Positions 24,674 to 36,882 are shown, counted from the stretch's first letter. The stretch is 64,000 nucleotides of DNA from Variovorax sp. TBS-050B (GCF_029893635.1 NZ_JARXYR010000002.1:4067001-4131000); one strand, 5' to 3'. The notes: generated from the sequence alone by a model not told the origin. Translations and numbers: made by a program.

Positions 24674-26668
24674 ATGTCCGACGACATTCCGACCGACCTG
24701 CATGCCGCGCTGGCCCAGCGCACGCGCCATCTGCAGGCCATCGCCCAATCGCTGAAGACCGAGCTCTTCGGCATCGACGAGATCATCGACCGCGTGATCG
24801 ATTCGCTGCGCGCCTGGTACGTGCTGCCGCAGCTCATCAGCCGGCCGGTGGTGATCTGCCTCTGGGGCCTCACCGGCACCGGCAAGACGCAGCTGGTGCG
24901 CCGCCTCGCGCAGCACCTGGGCTTCTACGACCGCTTCATCGAAGTGCAGATGGACGGCTTCAGCCATGGCTCGGGCCATCGCAGCGCGGGTTCGATCTCG
25001 GCCATGCTGGCCGAGTCGGGCATTGCCGAGGGCGAGCGCGGCATCCTCGTGCTCGACGAGTTCCAGCGTTTCCGCACCGTGGATGCGCAGGGCAAGGAAG
25101 CGCGCGTCGAGCGCTACCAGGACGTCTGGGCCCTGCTCTCCGACGGCCGCCTGCCGCCTTCGCTTTCCGTGCTGGGCGAGATCGAGAGCTCGCTCGCCTG
25201 GGCCGAATACGAGCAGGACCAGAAGGAGGACGACGAGGACGCGAAGGACGATGCGAAGCCGAAGCGCAAGCGCAGGCTCCAGCTCTCGCCCTGGGAAGCC
25301 GGGGAGTTCAAGCGCTGCCTGAAGCTGCGTGAATCGCTGCTCGAGATCATGACCTGGACGCCGGCCGAGATCCAGGCGCGGCTGCGCGCCTTCCGCGCCT
25401 CGCAGGAGAACTGGGAGACCGACTATTCCAAACTGCTGGTCTTCATCTCGGGCAACCTCGACGAGATGTACGCCGAGACCGCCAAGCGCGTCGAGGACTG
25501 CGACACCGACGCCGACATCTTCCACGCGCTCACGAAGAAGCTCTCGCTGATCGACGTGAAGAAGGCGCTGGCCGAGCGCTTCAAGCCCGAGCAGATCGCG
25601 CGGCTCGGCAACAACCACGTGATCTACCCGTCGTTCAGCCGGGCCACCTACGTGCGGCTGATCCTGTCGATCTGCGACCGCTACGTGAGCGAGATCCAGG
25701 AAAGCTCGGGCGTGCGCTTCGTGCTCGACGCCAGCGTGTACGAGCAGATCTATGCCAACGCCGTGTTCCCGGCGCAGGGCACGCGCCCGCTGTTCTCGTC
25801 GATCCACGCGATCCTGAGCGCGACGCTGGTCAACGCCGCGCTCTGGGCGCTGGAACAAGGCGCCACCGGCAGCGAGCCGGTCCGGCTGATGCTCGATGCC
25901 GGCGACGGCCTGGAGCGCGCGCCGCGCATGGTGGCGCGCTGGCGGCTCGCGCGGCGCGAGTTCCCGGTGGTGCTGGAGCTCAACCGGCTCAAGCAGCGCG
26001 CGAACGCCGACTTCCGCGCGCTGCTGGCGGTGCACGAGGCGGGCCACGGCGTGGTCTACGCCCTGCTCTTCGGCCGCGCGCCGCAGGAGATCCGCATCAA
26101 CGTGGCCTCCTTCGAGGGCGGCTACAACAGCTACGTGAAGCGCAAGGCCTGGTCGAAGCAGAACACGCTCGACAGCATCTGCGTGAGCCTCGCGGGCCGC
26201 GCGGCCGAGCGGCTGGTGTTCGGCGATGCGGGCTGCACCACGGGCGCCGAGCAGGACCTGGCCCAGGCCACCGCGACCGCGGCGCGGCACGTGCGCCACC
26301 ATGCCTTCGGCAGCCGGCTGAGCCGCACCGACGTGACGCAGGATGCGAACGACAACCTCAACACCGACGTTGCCGCCACCAATCCCGAGATCGAGGAGAT
26401 CCTCGGGCGCGAGCAATCGCGCGCGCGGTCGCTGATCGAGTCGCACGAAACGGCGTTCCTGGCGGTGGTCGACGCGCTGATGGCACACGGTGCGATCGCC
26501 TCCGGCGAGCTCGCCGCGCTGCTGGGCCTGCCGCTCGCGCCGTCCGGTCCGCCCGGCGCGCGGGAGGCCGAACCGCTCGATGCCTACGCCAGCCGGCTCG
26601 CCTCGTTCAGGGCCCGCGGCACGCCGCCCGCCGGGGCAGCGGCCCGGCTGCTGCGCTCGATGGCCTGA
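24674..26668 (+). CDS. AAA+ ATPase fused to an M41 (FtsH-type) zinc peptidase, no membrane anchor
   Basis: This 664-residue protein appears to be a self-contained ATP-dependent protease. The N-terminal half is an AAA+ module: Walker A GLTGTGKT (residues 65-72), Walker B ILVLDE with Asp128-Glu129, a sensor-1-like LLVFISGN, and a Clp-like ERFKPEQIARLG block. A charged insert (about 180-205, EDDEDAKDD then KPKRKRR) interrupts the module. The C-terminal half is an M41 peptidase with zinc motif HEAGH (454-458) and the third ligand Asp528 in TTGAEQDLAQAT. Unlike FtsH it has no membrane segment, and its ATPase looks more Clp-like than FtsH-like. The start at 24674 follows GAAGAAG; an in-frame ATG 42 bases upstream is less likely. 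Substrates are unknown. Confidence 0.88.
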   Translation: MSDDIPTDLHAALAQRTRHLQAIAQSLKTELFGIDEIIDRVIDSLRAWYVLPQLISRPVVICLWGLTGTGKTQLVRRLAQHLGFYDRFIEVQMDGFSHGSGHRSAGSISAMLAESGIAEGERGILVLDEFQRFRTVDAQGKEARVERYQDVWALLSDGRLPPSLSVLGEIESSLAWAEYEQDQKEDDEDAKDDAKPKRKRRLQLSPWEAGEFKRCLKLRESLLEIMTWTPAEIQARLRAFRASQENWETDYSKLLVFISGNLDEMYAETAKRVEDCDTDADIFHALTKKLSLIDVKKALAERFKPEQIARLGNNHVIYPSFSRATYVRLILSICDRYVSEIQESSGVRFVLDASVYEQIYANAVFPAQGTRPLFSSIHAILSATLVNAALWALEQGATGSEPVRLMLDAGDGLERAPRMVARWRLARREFPVVLELNRLKQRANADFRALLAVHEAGHGVVYALLFGRAPQEIRINVASFEGGYNSYVKRKAWSKQNTLDSICVSLAGRAAERLVFGDAGCTTGAEQDLAQATATAARHVRHHAFGSRLSRTDVTQDANDNLNTDVAATNPEIEEILGREQSRARSLIESHETAFLAVVDALMAHGAIASGELAALLGLPLAPSGPPGAREAEPLDAYASRLASFRARGTPPAGAAARLLRSMA

Positions 26669-26708
26669 GCCGCGCCAGACGCCTGTCGAGAATGCACAAT
26701 CACGCACC

Positions 26709-28055
26709 ATGTCCACCGTCTTCAACTTCACCTTCGTGCCCTGGTTCCGCTCGGTCGCGCCCTACATCCACACGCACCGCGGTAAGACTTTCGTGGTCGC
26801 GCTGGCGGGCGAAGCGATCGCGGCGGGCAAGCTGCAGAACATCGCGCAGGACCTGGCGCTGATCCAGAGCATGGGCGTCAAGATCGTGCTCGTGCACGGC
26901 TTCCGCCCCCAGGTCAACGAGCAGCTCGCGGCCAAGGGCCACGAGGCGCGCTATTCGCACGGCATCCGCATCACCGACGAGGTCGCGCTCGACTCGGCGC
27001 AGGAGGCCGCGGGCCAGCTGCGCTACGAGATCGAGGCCGCCTTCAGCCAGGGCCTGCCGAACACGCCGATGGCGGGCTCGACGGTGCGCATGATCTCGGG
27101 CAACTTCATCACCGCGCGCCCGATCGGCGTGGTCGACGGCGTGGACTTCAAGCATTCGGGCCTGGTGCGCAAGGTAGACGCCGCGGGCATCCGCCGCACG
27201 CTCGACTTCGGCGCGATGGTGCTGATCTCGCCCTTCGGCTTCTCGCCCACGGGCGAGGCCTTCAACCTCACGATGGAAGACGTCGCCACCAGCGTGGCGA
27301 TCTCGATCCAGGCCGACAAGCTGATCTTCCTGACCGAGATTCCCGGCATCCGCATCGACAGCGAGCTGCCCGAGAGCGAAGACAACCCGATCGACACCGA
27401 GCTGCCGCTGGCCGCGGCCGAGAAGCTGCTGGCCTCGCTGCCGCCGCCGCAGAAGCCGACCGACACGGCCTTCTACCTGCAGCACTGCGTGAAGGCCTGC
27501 AAGGCCGGCGTGGAGCGCAACCACATCCTGCCCTTCGCGCTCGACGGCTCGCTGCTGCTCGAGATCTACGTGCACGACGGCGTCGGCACCATGGTGATCG
27601 ACGAGAAGCTCGAAAGCCTGCGCGAGGCCACGGTGGACGACATCGGCGGCATCCTGCAGCTGATCGAGCCCTTCGAGCGCGACGGCACGCTGGTGAAGCG
27701 CGACCGCACCGAGATCGAGCGCGACGTGGGCCACTACACGGTGATCGAGCACGACGGCGTGATCTTCGGCTGCGCGGCGCTGTACCCCTACCCCGAGGCG
27801 CGCACCGCCGAGATGGCCGCGCTCACGGTGTCGCCGCAATCGCAGTCGCAGGGCGACGGCGAGCGCATCCTCAAGCGCATCGAGCAGCGCGCCAAGGCGA
27901 TGGGGCTCGAGAGCATCTTCGTGCTCACCACGCGCACCATGCACTGGTTCATCAAGCGCGGCTTCCAGCAGGTCAACCCCGACTGGCTGCCCGAGGCGCG
28001 CAAGCGCAAGTACAACTGGGACCGCAAGAGCCAGGTCCTCGTCAAGAAGATCTGA
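26709..28055 (+). CDS. argA: Amino-acid N-acetyltransferase (N-acetylglutamate synthase) ArgA
   Basis: ArgA makes N-acetylglutamate from glutamate and acetyl-CoA, the first step of arginine biosynthesis. The 448-residue protein matches the bipartite E. coli type (443 residues). An N-terminal amino-acid-kinase-like domain (to about residue 290, with VHGFRPQVNEQLAAKGHEARY) carries the arginine feedback site. A C-terminal GNAT acetyltransferase domain includes AALTVSPQSQSQGDGERILKRIE. The start follows a weak upstream region in which CACAAT lies only 8 bases before the ATG. It sits 40 bases after the AAA+/M41 gene and 16 before a LysE-family gene. Confidence 0.95.
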   Translation: MSTVFNFTFVPWFRSVAPYIHTHRGKTFVVALAGEAIAAGKLQNIAQDLALIQSMGVKIVLVHGFRPQVNEQLAAKGHEARYSHGIRITDEVALDSAQEAAGQLRYEIEAAFSQGLPNTPMAGSTVRMISGNFITARPIGVVDGVDFKHSGLVRKVDAAGIRRTLDFGAMVLISPFGFSPTGEAFNLTMEDVATSVAISIQADKLIFLTEIPGIRIDSELPESEDNPIDTELPLAAAEKLLASLPPPQKPTDTAFYLQHCVKACKAGVERNHILPFALDGSLLLEIYVHDGVGTMVIDEKLESLREATVDDIGGILQLIEPFERDGTLVKRDRTEIERDVGHYTVIEHDGVIFGCAALYPYPEARTAEMAALTVSPQSQSQGDGERILKRIEQRAKAMGLESIFVLTTRTMHWFIKRGFQQVNPDWLPEARKRKYNWDRKSQVLVKKI

Positions 28056-28071
28056 GGATGAAAGCCCGCCC

Positions 28072-28725
28072 ATGACGCTCGCCACCGCCCTGCTGTTCTC
28101 CATCGTCGCGCTGGCCGCGATCGCCACGCCGGGGCCGACGGTGCTGCTGGCGCTCAGCAACGGCTCGCGGCGCGGCGTGCGCGGGGCGCTGCCGGGGATC
28201 CTCGGTGCGGTCACCTCCGACTTCGTGCTGGTGGGCGCGGTGGCGCTGGGCCTGGGCGCGCTGCTCGCGGCATCGGAGTTCTGGTTCTCGATGCTCAAGT
28301 GGGTGGGCGCGGCCTACCTCGCATGGCTCGGCGTGCGCATGCTGCGCTCGCGCGGCGGCAGCTTCGACGCGGCCCCCGCCGCGCAGCAGGCCGGCGCCGC
28401 GGCCACGGGCGCGCCGGGCGACGGACGCAAGGTGTTCCTCAAGTCCTTCCTGGTGGCGGTCACCAATCCCAAGGGCTACCTGTTCTGCTCGGCGCTGATG
28501 CCGCAGTTCATCGATCCCGCGGCCGCGCAGGGCATGCAGTACGCGATCATCGCGGTGCTGTTCGCCGCGCTCGATGCGGCGGTGATGCTGGTCTACGCCT
28601 TCGTCGGCGCGCGCGCCATGCGGCTGCTCACGGCCGCGGCCGCGCAATGGATCGACCGCACCTGCGGCGCGATGCTGCTGGCGCTGGCGGGTTCGCTCGC
28701 GTTCTACCGGCGCAGCGGCACCTGA
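28072..28725 (+). CDS. LysE/RhtB family amino-acid exporter
   Basis: This is a 217-residue inner-membrane exporter with about six hydrophobic segments. It opens with the family pattern LFSIVALAAIATPGPTVLLALSNGSRRG and contains the NPKGYLFCSALMPQFID block. LysE/RhtB proteins export lysine, arginine, threonine or homoserine. Its place between argA and dapC/dapD suggests a basic amino acid such as arginine or lysine, but the substrate cannot be read from the sequence. Confidence 0.88.
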   Translation: MTLATALLFSIVALAAIATPGPTVLLALSNGSRRGVRGALPGILGAVTSDFVLVGAVALGLGALLAASEFWFSMLKWVGAAYLAWLGVRMLRSRGGSFDAAPAAQQAGAAATGAPGDGRKVFLKSFLVAVTNPKGYLFCSALMPQFIDPAAAQGMQYAIIAVLFAALDAAVMLVYAFVGARAMRLLTAAAAQWIDRTCGAMLLALAGSLAFYRRSGT

Positions 28726-28769
28726 AGGCGCACGGGCGGCCGGCGACCCGTCGCCGATAATCGCGCTCC

Positions 28770-29987
28770 ATGAATCCCCTGCTTTCCAAGCTCCAGCCCT
28801 ATCCCTTCGAACGGCTGCGGCGCCTGTTCGAGGGCGTCGCGCCCAGCCCCGGTTTCGCGCCCATCAGCCTCGGCATCGGCGAACCCAAGCACGCGACGCC
28901 CGATTTCATTAAGGACGCGCTGGCCGCGGGCATGGATTCGCTGGCAGCCTATCCGGCCACGGCCGGCAGCCTCCCGTTGCGCACCGCCTTCACCGACTGG
29001 CTGCAGCGCCGCTACGGCCTGAAGCTCGACCCGGCGCGCCAGGTGCTGCCGGTCAACGGCTCGCGCGAGGCGCTGTTCTCGCTCGCGCAGACGGTGGTGG
29101 ACGGCCGGCGCTCGCCGGCGCCGGTGGTGGTGTCGCCCAATCCCTTCTATCAGATCTACGAAGGCGCGGCCCTGCTCTCGGGCGCCGAACCGTACTACGT
29201 GCCGAGCGTGCCGGCGCGCAATTTCGCGGTGGACTGGGACTCGGTGCCCGAGGCGATCTGGGCGCGCACCCAGCTCGTGTTCGTCTGCTCGCCGGGCAAT
29301 CCGACTGGCGCGGTGATGCCGCTCGACGAATGGAAGAAGCTCTTCGCGCTGTCGGACCGCCACGGCTTCGTGATCGCGGCCGACGAGTGCTACAGCGAGA
29401 TCTACTTCCGCGACGAGCCGCCGCTCGGCGGCCTCGAAGCCGCCGAAAAGCTCGGCCGCAGCGACTTCCGCAACCTGATCGCGCTCACGTCGCTCTCGAA
29501 GCGCAGCAACGTGCCCGGCCTGCGCAGCGGCTTCGTGGCGGGCGACGCGGCGATCATCAAGAGCTTCCAGCTCTACCGCACCTACCATGGCAGCGCGATG
29601 AGCGGCACCGTGGCCGCGGCCAGCATCGCGGCCTGGGGCGACGAAGCCCACGTGGTCGAGAACCGCGCGAAGTACCGCGCCAAGTTCGCGGCCGTCACGC
29701 CGCTGCTCGAGCCGGTGCTCGACGTGCGCCTGCCCGACGCCAGCTTCTACCTCTGGGCCGGCGTGCCCGAAGTGTGGGCCGGCGACGACGAAGCCTTCGC
29801 CCGCGCCCTCTACGCTCAATACAATGTCACCGTTCTGCCGGGGAGCTATCTGGCCCGCGAGACGACGCACGGCGCCAACCCCGGCCGCGGCCGCATCCGC
29901 ATGGCCCTGGTGGCCGAAACCGCCGAATGCGTCGAAGCCGCCGAGCGCATCGTGCGCTTCGTGCAGTCCGGGCCGCAAGGCCGCTGA
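28770..29987 (+). CDS. dapC: N-succinyldiaminopimelate aminotransferase DapC
   Basis: DapC transfers an amino group from glutamate to N-succinyl-2-amino-6-ketopimelate in the succinylase branch of lysine/DAP synthesis. This is a 405-residue class I/II aminotransferase with PLP contacts in VLPVNGSREALFSLAQ, SPGNPTGAVMPLDEWKKL and ADECYSEIYF, and the PLP lysine in TSLSKRSNVPGLRSGF. The next gene is dapD, which makes its substrate, and dapE follows two genes later. A GATAAT hexamer lies 8 bases before the ATG. Confidence 0.93.
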   Translation: MNPLLSKLQPYPFERLRRLFEGVAPSPGFAPISLGIGEPKHATPDFIKDALAAGMDSLAAYPATAGSLPLRTAFTDWLQRRYGLKLDPARQVLPVNGSREALFSLAQTVVDGRRSPAPVVVSPNPFYQIYEGAALLSGAEPYYVPSVPARNFAVDWDSVPEAIWARTQLVFVCSPGNPTGAVMPLDEWKKLFALSDRHGFVIAADECYSEIYFRDEPPLGGLEAAEKLGRSDFRNLIALTSLSKRSNVPGLRSGFVAGDAAIIKSFQLYRTYHGSAMSGTVAAASIAAWGDEAHVVENRAKYRAKFAAVTPLLEPVLDVRLPDASFYLWAGVPEVWAGDDEAFARALYAQYNVTVLPGSYLARETTHGANPGRGRIRMALVAETAECVEAAERIVRFVQSGPQGR

Positions 29988-30029
29988 ATCCGCCTCCGGC
30001 ACCCCTCTTTTTCACCCGAGAGCCTCTCC

Positions 30030-30863
<834 letters not shown>

Positions 30864-30930
30864 GCGCAGCGCGGCGGCACTTGCGCAGCCCGGCAATGAT
30901 TTTCACAAAAGCACCCGAGGAGAAAGCCCG

Positions 30931-32079
30931 ATGAACATGATGGAACGGATCCTTCGTTTGATGGCCGAGCGCAAGGCGTCCGACATCTACCTCTCGGCGA
31001 ACTCCCCGGTGCTGATCCGGATCAACGGGGTCTGCGTGCCGATCAACGCGCAGGTGCTGCCCGCGACCGCGCCGCTCGCGCTCCTGGCCGAAGTGGTGCC
31101 CGAGGCCCGCATCCAGGAGCTGGAGCGCACCGGCGAACTCAACATGGCCGTGATGCTCGAGGGCGCCGGCAACTACCGCGTCAGCGCGATGCGCCAGCGC
31201 GGCAGCTATGCGGTGGTGGTGCGGCACATCGCCTCGGCCATTCCCAGCTTCGCCGACCTGAACCTGCCCGACGTGCTCAAGACGCTCGTCATGGAAAAGC
31301 GCGGGCTGATCCTGATGGTGGGCGCCACGGGCGCGGGCAAGACCACCACGCTCGCCTCGATGCTCGACTACCGCAACGAGCACGCCACGGGCCACATCCT
31401 CACGGTCGAGGAACCGATCGAATTCACCTACACCAACAAGAAGTCGGTGGTGAACCAGCGCGACGTGGGCAGCGACACCGAATCGCTGCAGGTCGCGCTC
31501 AAGAACGCGTTGCGCCAGGCGCCCGACGTGATCCAGATCGGCGAGATCCGCGATCGCGACACCATGTCGGCCGCCATCGCCTACGCGCAGTCGGGCCACC
31601 TGTGCGTGGCCACGCTGCACGCCAACAACAGCTACCGCGCGCTCAATCGCATCCTGAGCTTCTACCCGGTCGAGGTGCGCCCCACGCTGCTCGGCGACCT
31701 CGGCGGCGCGCTGCGCGCCATCGTGTCGCAGCGGCTGCTGCGCACGCCCGCGGGCGGCCGCGTGCCGGCGCTCGAGGTGATGCTGAACACCGCGCTCGTG
31801 GCCGAGCTCATCGAGAAGGGCGACTTCTCGGGCGTGAAGGAGGCCATGGAACAGTCGATGGCCGAAGGCTCGCAGACCTTCGAGGAAGACATCGCGCGCC
31901 TGATCACCGAGGAGCGCGTGACGCGCGAGGAAGGCCTCGCCCATGCCGACTCCCCCACCAACCTGATGTGGCGCCTGCAGAACCGCGCCGCGCCCAAGCC
32001 CAAGGTCGACGAACGCAGCCTGATGGACCAGGTGGAAGAACCGACCTTCACCGACATCACGCTCGACGTGAAATTCTGA
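30931..32079 (+). CDS. PilT/PilU-family type IV pilus retraction ATPase (PilU-like)
   Basis: This is a 382-residue hexameric ATPase of the PilT/PilU family, which drives pilus retraction at the cytoplasmic face of the inner membrane. It has an N-terminal PAS-like domain, Walker A GATGAGKTT (residues 131-139), an Asp box, Walker B IQIGEIRD and a His box HLCVATLHANN. The stretch SYRALNRILSFYPVEVRP and the C-terminal IEKGDFSGVKEAMEQSM favour PilU over PilT. It sits alone between dapD and dapE with no other pilus gene in the window. The ATG follows GAGGAGAAAGC, a strong site. Confidence 0.88.
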   Translation: MNMMERILRLMAERKASDIYLSANSPVLIRINGVCVPINAQVLPATAPLALLAEVVPEARIQELERTGELNMAVMLEGAGNYRVSAMRQRGSYAVVVRHIASAIPSFADLNLPDVLKTLVMEKRGLILMVGATGAGKTTTLASMLDYRNEHATGHILTVEEPIEFTYTNKKSVVNQRDVGSDTESLQVALKNALRQAPDVIQIGEIRDRDTMSAAIAYAQSGHLCVATLHANNSYRALNRILSFYPVEVRPTLLGDLGGALRAIVSQRLLRTPAGGRVPALEVMLNTALVAELIEKGDFSGVKEAMEQSMAEGSQTFEEDIARLITEERVTREEGLAHADSPTNLMWRLQNRAAPKPKVDERSLMDQVEEPTFTDITLDVKF

Positions 32080-32094
32080 GTAGAAAAAGCCCCG

Positions 32095-33276
32095 ATGTCC
32101 CGAACGCTCCAGCTCGCCGAACAACTCATCTCGCGCCCTTCCGTCACGCCTGACGACGCAGGCTGCCAGCGGATCATCGGCGAGCGGCTGGCGGCGCTGG
32201 GCTTCACGCTCGAAACCATCGAAAGCGGCCCGGCCGATTTCCGCGTCACCAACCTGTGGGCGGTGCGCCGCCCGCCGGCCGGCGCCGCGGCGGCGAGCCG
32301 CACGCTCGTGTTCGCAGGCCACACCGATGTCGTGCCCACCGGCCCGCTCGATCAGTGGCGCAGCCATCCCTTCACGCCCACGCACCGCGACGGCCGGCTC
32401 TACGGCCGCGGCGCCTGCGACATGAAGACCTCGCTGGCGGCGTTCGTGGTGGCGATCGAGGAATTCCTGCAGGCCACGCCCGACCCGAAGCTCACGCTCG
32501 CGCTGCTGCTCACCAGCGACGAGGAAGGCCCGGGCGTCGACGGCACCGTGATCGTCTGCAACGCCCTGGCCGCGCGCGGCGAGACCGTCGACTACTGCAT
32601 CGTCGGCGAGCCCACCGCGGTCGAGCGCTGCGGCGACATGATCAAGAACGGCCGCCGCGGCACGATGAGCGGGCGGCTCACGGTCAACGGCGTGCAGGGC
32701 CACATCGCCTATCCGCACCTGGCCAAGAACCCGGTGCATGCCGTGGCGCCGGCGCTGGCCGAACTGGTGGCCATCAACGCCGCGGGCGGCTGGGACGCCG
32801 GCAACGCGTACTTCCAGCCGACCAGCTGGCAGATCAGCAATTTCCACGCGGGCACCGGTGCCAGCAACGTGATTCCCGGCAGCGCGGTGATCGACTTCAA
32901 CTTCCGCTTCTCGACCGAATCCACGCCCGAGTCGCTGCAGCAGCGGGTGCACGCGGTGCTCGATGCGCACGGCGTCGACTACACGCTGGCGTGGACCGTC
33001 GGCGGACTGCCCTTCCTCACCACGCCCGGTGAACTCGTCGGCGCCGTGCAGGCCGCGATCGCCGACGAGACCGGCATCGCGACCGAGCTCTCGACCAGCG
33101 GCGGCACGAGCGATGCGCGCTTCATCGCCAAGATCTGCAAGCAGGTGGTCGAGCTCGGACCGGTCAACGCGAGCATCCACAAGATCGACGAGCACATCGA
33201 GGTGGCCGAGATCGAGACGCTGAAGAACATCTACAGGCGCACGCTGGAGCGGCTCGAAGCCTCGCTCGCCGGATGA
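32095..33276 (+). CDS. dapE: Succinyl-diaminopimelate desuccinylase DapE
   Basis: DapE is a di-zinc M20 hydrolase that releases succinate from N-succinyl-LL-DAP. The 393-residue protein shows the zinc-binding blocks [11 protein letters not shown] (His76 and Asp78) and [14 protein letters not shown], the catalytic glutamate in [11 protein letters not shown], and [14 protein letters not shown] near the C-terminus. The dimerisation domain lies between about residues 185 and 300. It follows the PilU-like gene by 15 bases, and its stop overlaps the prmB start as ATGA. Confidence 0.95.
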   Translation: MSRTLQLAEQLISRPSVTPDDAGCQRIIGERLAALGFTLETIESGPADFRVTNLWAVRRPPAGAAAASRTLVFAGHTDVVPTGPLDQWRSHPFTPTHRDGRLYGRGACDMKTSLAAFVVAIEEFLQATPDPKLTLALLLTSDEEGPGVDGTVIVCNALAARGETVDYCIVGEPTAVERCGDMIKNGRRGTMSGRLTVNGVQGHIAYPHLAKNPVHAVAPALAELVAINAAGGWDAGNAYFQPTSWQISNFHAGTGASNVIPGSAVIDFNFRFSTESTPESLQQRVHAVLDAHGVDYTLAWTVGGLPFLTTPGELVGAVQAAIADETGIATELSTSGGTSDARFIAKICKQVVELGPVNASIHKIDEHIEVAEIETLKNIYRRTLERLEASLAG

Positions 33277-34160
33277 GCACCGTCATCGAACTCATCGAAG
33301 CCGGCGCCGGGCGCCTCGAAGCCGCGGGCGTCGCCTTCGGCCACGGCACCGCCAACGCCTTCGACGAAGCCGCCTGGCTGGTGCTGTGGCGCCTGAAGCT
33401 GCCGCTCGACGACCTCGACGCCGTGGCCGAGCGTGCGGTCTCGCCGGCCGATGCCGCCAAGGTGGCGGCACTGATCGACGAACGCATCGCCACGCGCAAG
33501 CCCGCGGCCTACCTCACGAAGGAAGCCTGGCTGCAGGGCGTGCCCTTCTACGTCGACGAACGCGCGATCGTGCCGCGCAGCTTCATCGCGGAGCTGATGG
33601 CCGACGGCAGCATCGACTACTGGCTCGGCGAGCACACGCAGCGCGCGCTCGACCTGTGCACCGGCAACGGCAGCCTCGCAGTGCTCGCCGCGATGACCTA
33701 CCCCGAGATCACGGTGGACGCCGCCGACCTTTCGCGCGAGGCGCTCGAAGTCGCGGCGATCAACGTCACGCGCCACCAGCTCGACGACCGCATCCGGCTG
33801 GTCGAGTCCGACGGCCTGGCCAGCCTGCCCGGGCCCTACGACCTGGTGCTGTGCAATCCGCCCTACGTGAACAGCGACAGCATGGCCGCCCTGCCCGCCG
33901 AATACCGCGCCGAACCCGAACTGGCGCTGGCCGGCGGCGCCGACGGCATGGACTTCGTGCGCCGGCTGCTGGCCGATGCGCCCGCGCGCATGAGCGAGCG
34001 GGCCGTGCTGGTGCTCGAGATCGGCAACGAGCGCGAACATTTCGAGAACGCCTTTCCGCGGCTCGAGGTGGTGTGGCTCGAAACCTCGGCGGGCGAGGAC
34101 CAGGTGCTGCTGGTCACGCGCGAGGCGCTGTTGAAATCGGACAGCCGAACGCAGAAGTAA
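33273..34160 (+). CDS. prmB: 50S ribosomal protein L3 glutamine methyltransferase PrmB
   Basis: PrmB methylates a glutamine side chain of ribosomal protein L3 using SAM. The 295-residue protein has an N-terminal helical domain and a Rossmann methyltransferase domain. The SAM motif is [16 protein letters not shown] and the glutamine-methyltransferase signature is NPPY ([14 protein letters not shown]). [19 protein letters not shown] segment marks the PrmB branch as against PrmC. The ATG overlaps the dapE stop. Confidence 0.93.
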   Translation: MSTVIELIEAGAGRLEAAGVAFGHGTANAFDEAAWLVLWRLKLPLDDLDAVAERAVSPADAAKVAALIDERIATRKPAAYLTKEAWLQGVPFYVDERAIVPRSFIAELMADGSIDYWLGEHTQRALDLCTGNGSLAVLAAMTYPEITVDAADLSREALEVAAINVTRHQLDDRIRLVESDGLASLPGPYDLVLCNPPYVNSDSMAALPAEYRAEPELALAGGADGMDFVRRLLADAPARMSERAVLVLEIGNEREHFENAFPRLEVVWLETSAGEDQVLLVTREALLKSDSRTQK

Positions 34161-34180
34161 GACAAAAACTTCGCAGAAGA

Positions 34181-34213
34181 CGCAGAAGAATCTTTTTTGG
34201 ATTTTCTTCTGCG
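34181..34213 (+). terminator. Inverted repeat/terminator-like element after prmB
   Basis: CGCAGAAGAA (34181-34190) pairs with TTCTTCTGCG (34204-34213) around a T-rich loop. The pattern CGCAGAAGA is also repeated directly just upstream. The stem is AT-rich with no clean T-tail after it, so it may be a weak terminator or part of a dispersed repeat, since similar CTCTGCGT text occurs at 44790. Confidence 0.4.
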
Positions 34214-34270
34214 ACCTCTGCGTCACCTTCGCGCCCTCTGCGTTCTGTACCCGCATTGGCGCCTCGATTC

Positions 34271-34300
34271 AGCCCAACTCGGATAATCCGGGGTTGGGCT
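34271..34300. promoter_or_regulatory. Nested inverted repeat around a GATAAT box upstream of the ABC-F gene
   Basis: AGCCCAAC (34271-34278) pairs with GTTGGGCT (34293-34300). Inside it, CGGAT-A-ATCCG (34280-34290) forms a second dyad on nearly the same axis and contains GATAAT (34282-34287), a plausible -10 box 20 bases before the ATG. The element could be an operator over the promoter or, in read-through transcripts from prmB, an RNA hairpin. Confidence 0.5.
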
Positions 34301-34307
34301 CCATTTC

Positions 34308-36335
<2,028 letters not shown>

Positions 36336-36378
36336 CGGGACGGCCGCGCGCAGCCACCTTGGGAAGGAGATCCGCCGC

Positions 36379-36882
36379 ATGCCATCCGCCATCGAACTCG
36401 CCCGCGGCGACGAAGCACTGATCGCGGCGATCCACCGCAGCCGCCGCCTGATCGGCCGCAAGGCCCTGATGGCCGCCGCCGCCAGCGCCGTGCCCCTGCC
36501 GGGCGTCGACTGGGCCGCCGACGCGGCGCTGCTGTCGCGGCTGGTGCCGCAGATCAGCGCCGAGTTCGGGCTTTCGGCCACCCAGGTCGAGAAGCTCGCG
36601 CCGCACCAGCGCGAGCGCATCCAGAAGGCGGCCACCACCGTCGGCGCCCTGCTCGTCGGCCGGCTGGTCACGCGCGATCTGCTCATCAAGCTCGCGCGGC
36701 ACGCGGGCATCAAGCTCACCACCAAGCAGGCGGCCAAGTACGTGCCGATCGCCGGCCAGGTGGTTTCCGCCGCGCTCGGCTACGCGGCCCTGCGCGCCCT
36801 CGGCGAGCAGCACATCAAGGATTGCGTCCGCGTGCGCGCGACGCTCGCTCTATCGCCGCCCGAATCTCGCGCGAGCGCGTGA
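36379..36882 (+). CDS. DUF697-like hypothetical protein
   Basis: This 167-residue protein has two hydrophobic stretches (LMAAAASAVPLPGVDWAADAAL and AAKYVPIAGQVVSAALGYAALRAL) of the kind found in DUF697/YcjF-type domains, with repeats of the IP-G-V/I pattern. Membrane association is likely. GGGAAGGAGA lies just upstream of the ATG, a strong ribosome-binding site. Its last 68 bases overlap the end of the opposing membrane-protein gene. The function is unknown. Confidence 0.7.
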   Translation: MPSAIELARGDEALIAAIHRSRRLIGRKALMAAAASAVPLPGVDWAADAALLSRLVPQISAEFGLSATQVEKLAPHQRERIQKAATTVGALLVGRLVTRDLLIKLARHAGIKLTTKQAAKYVPIAGQVVSAALGYAALRALGEQHIKDCVRVRATLALSPPESRASA

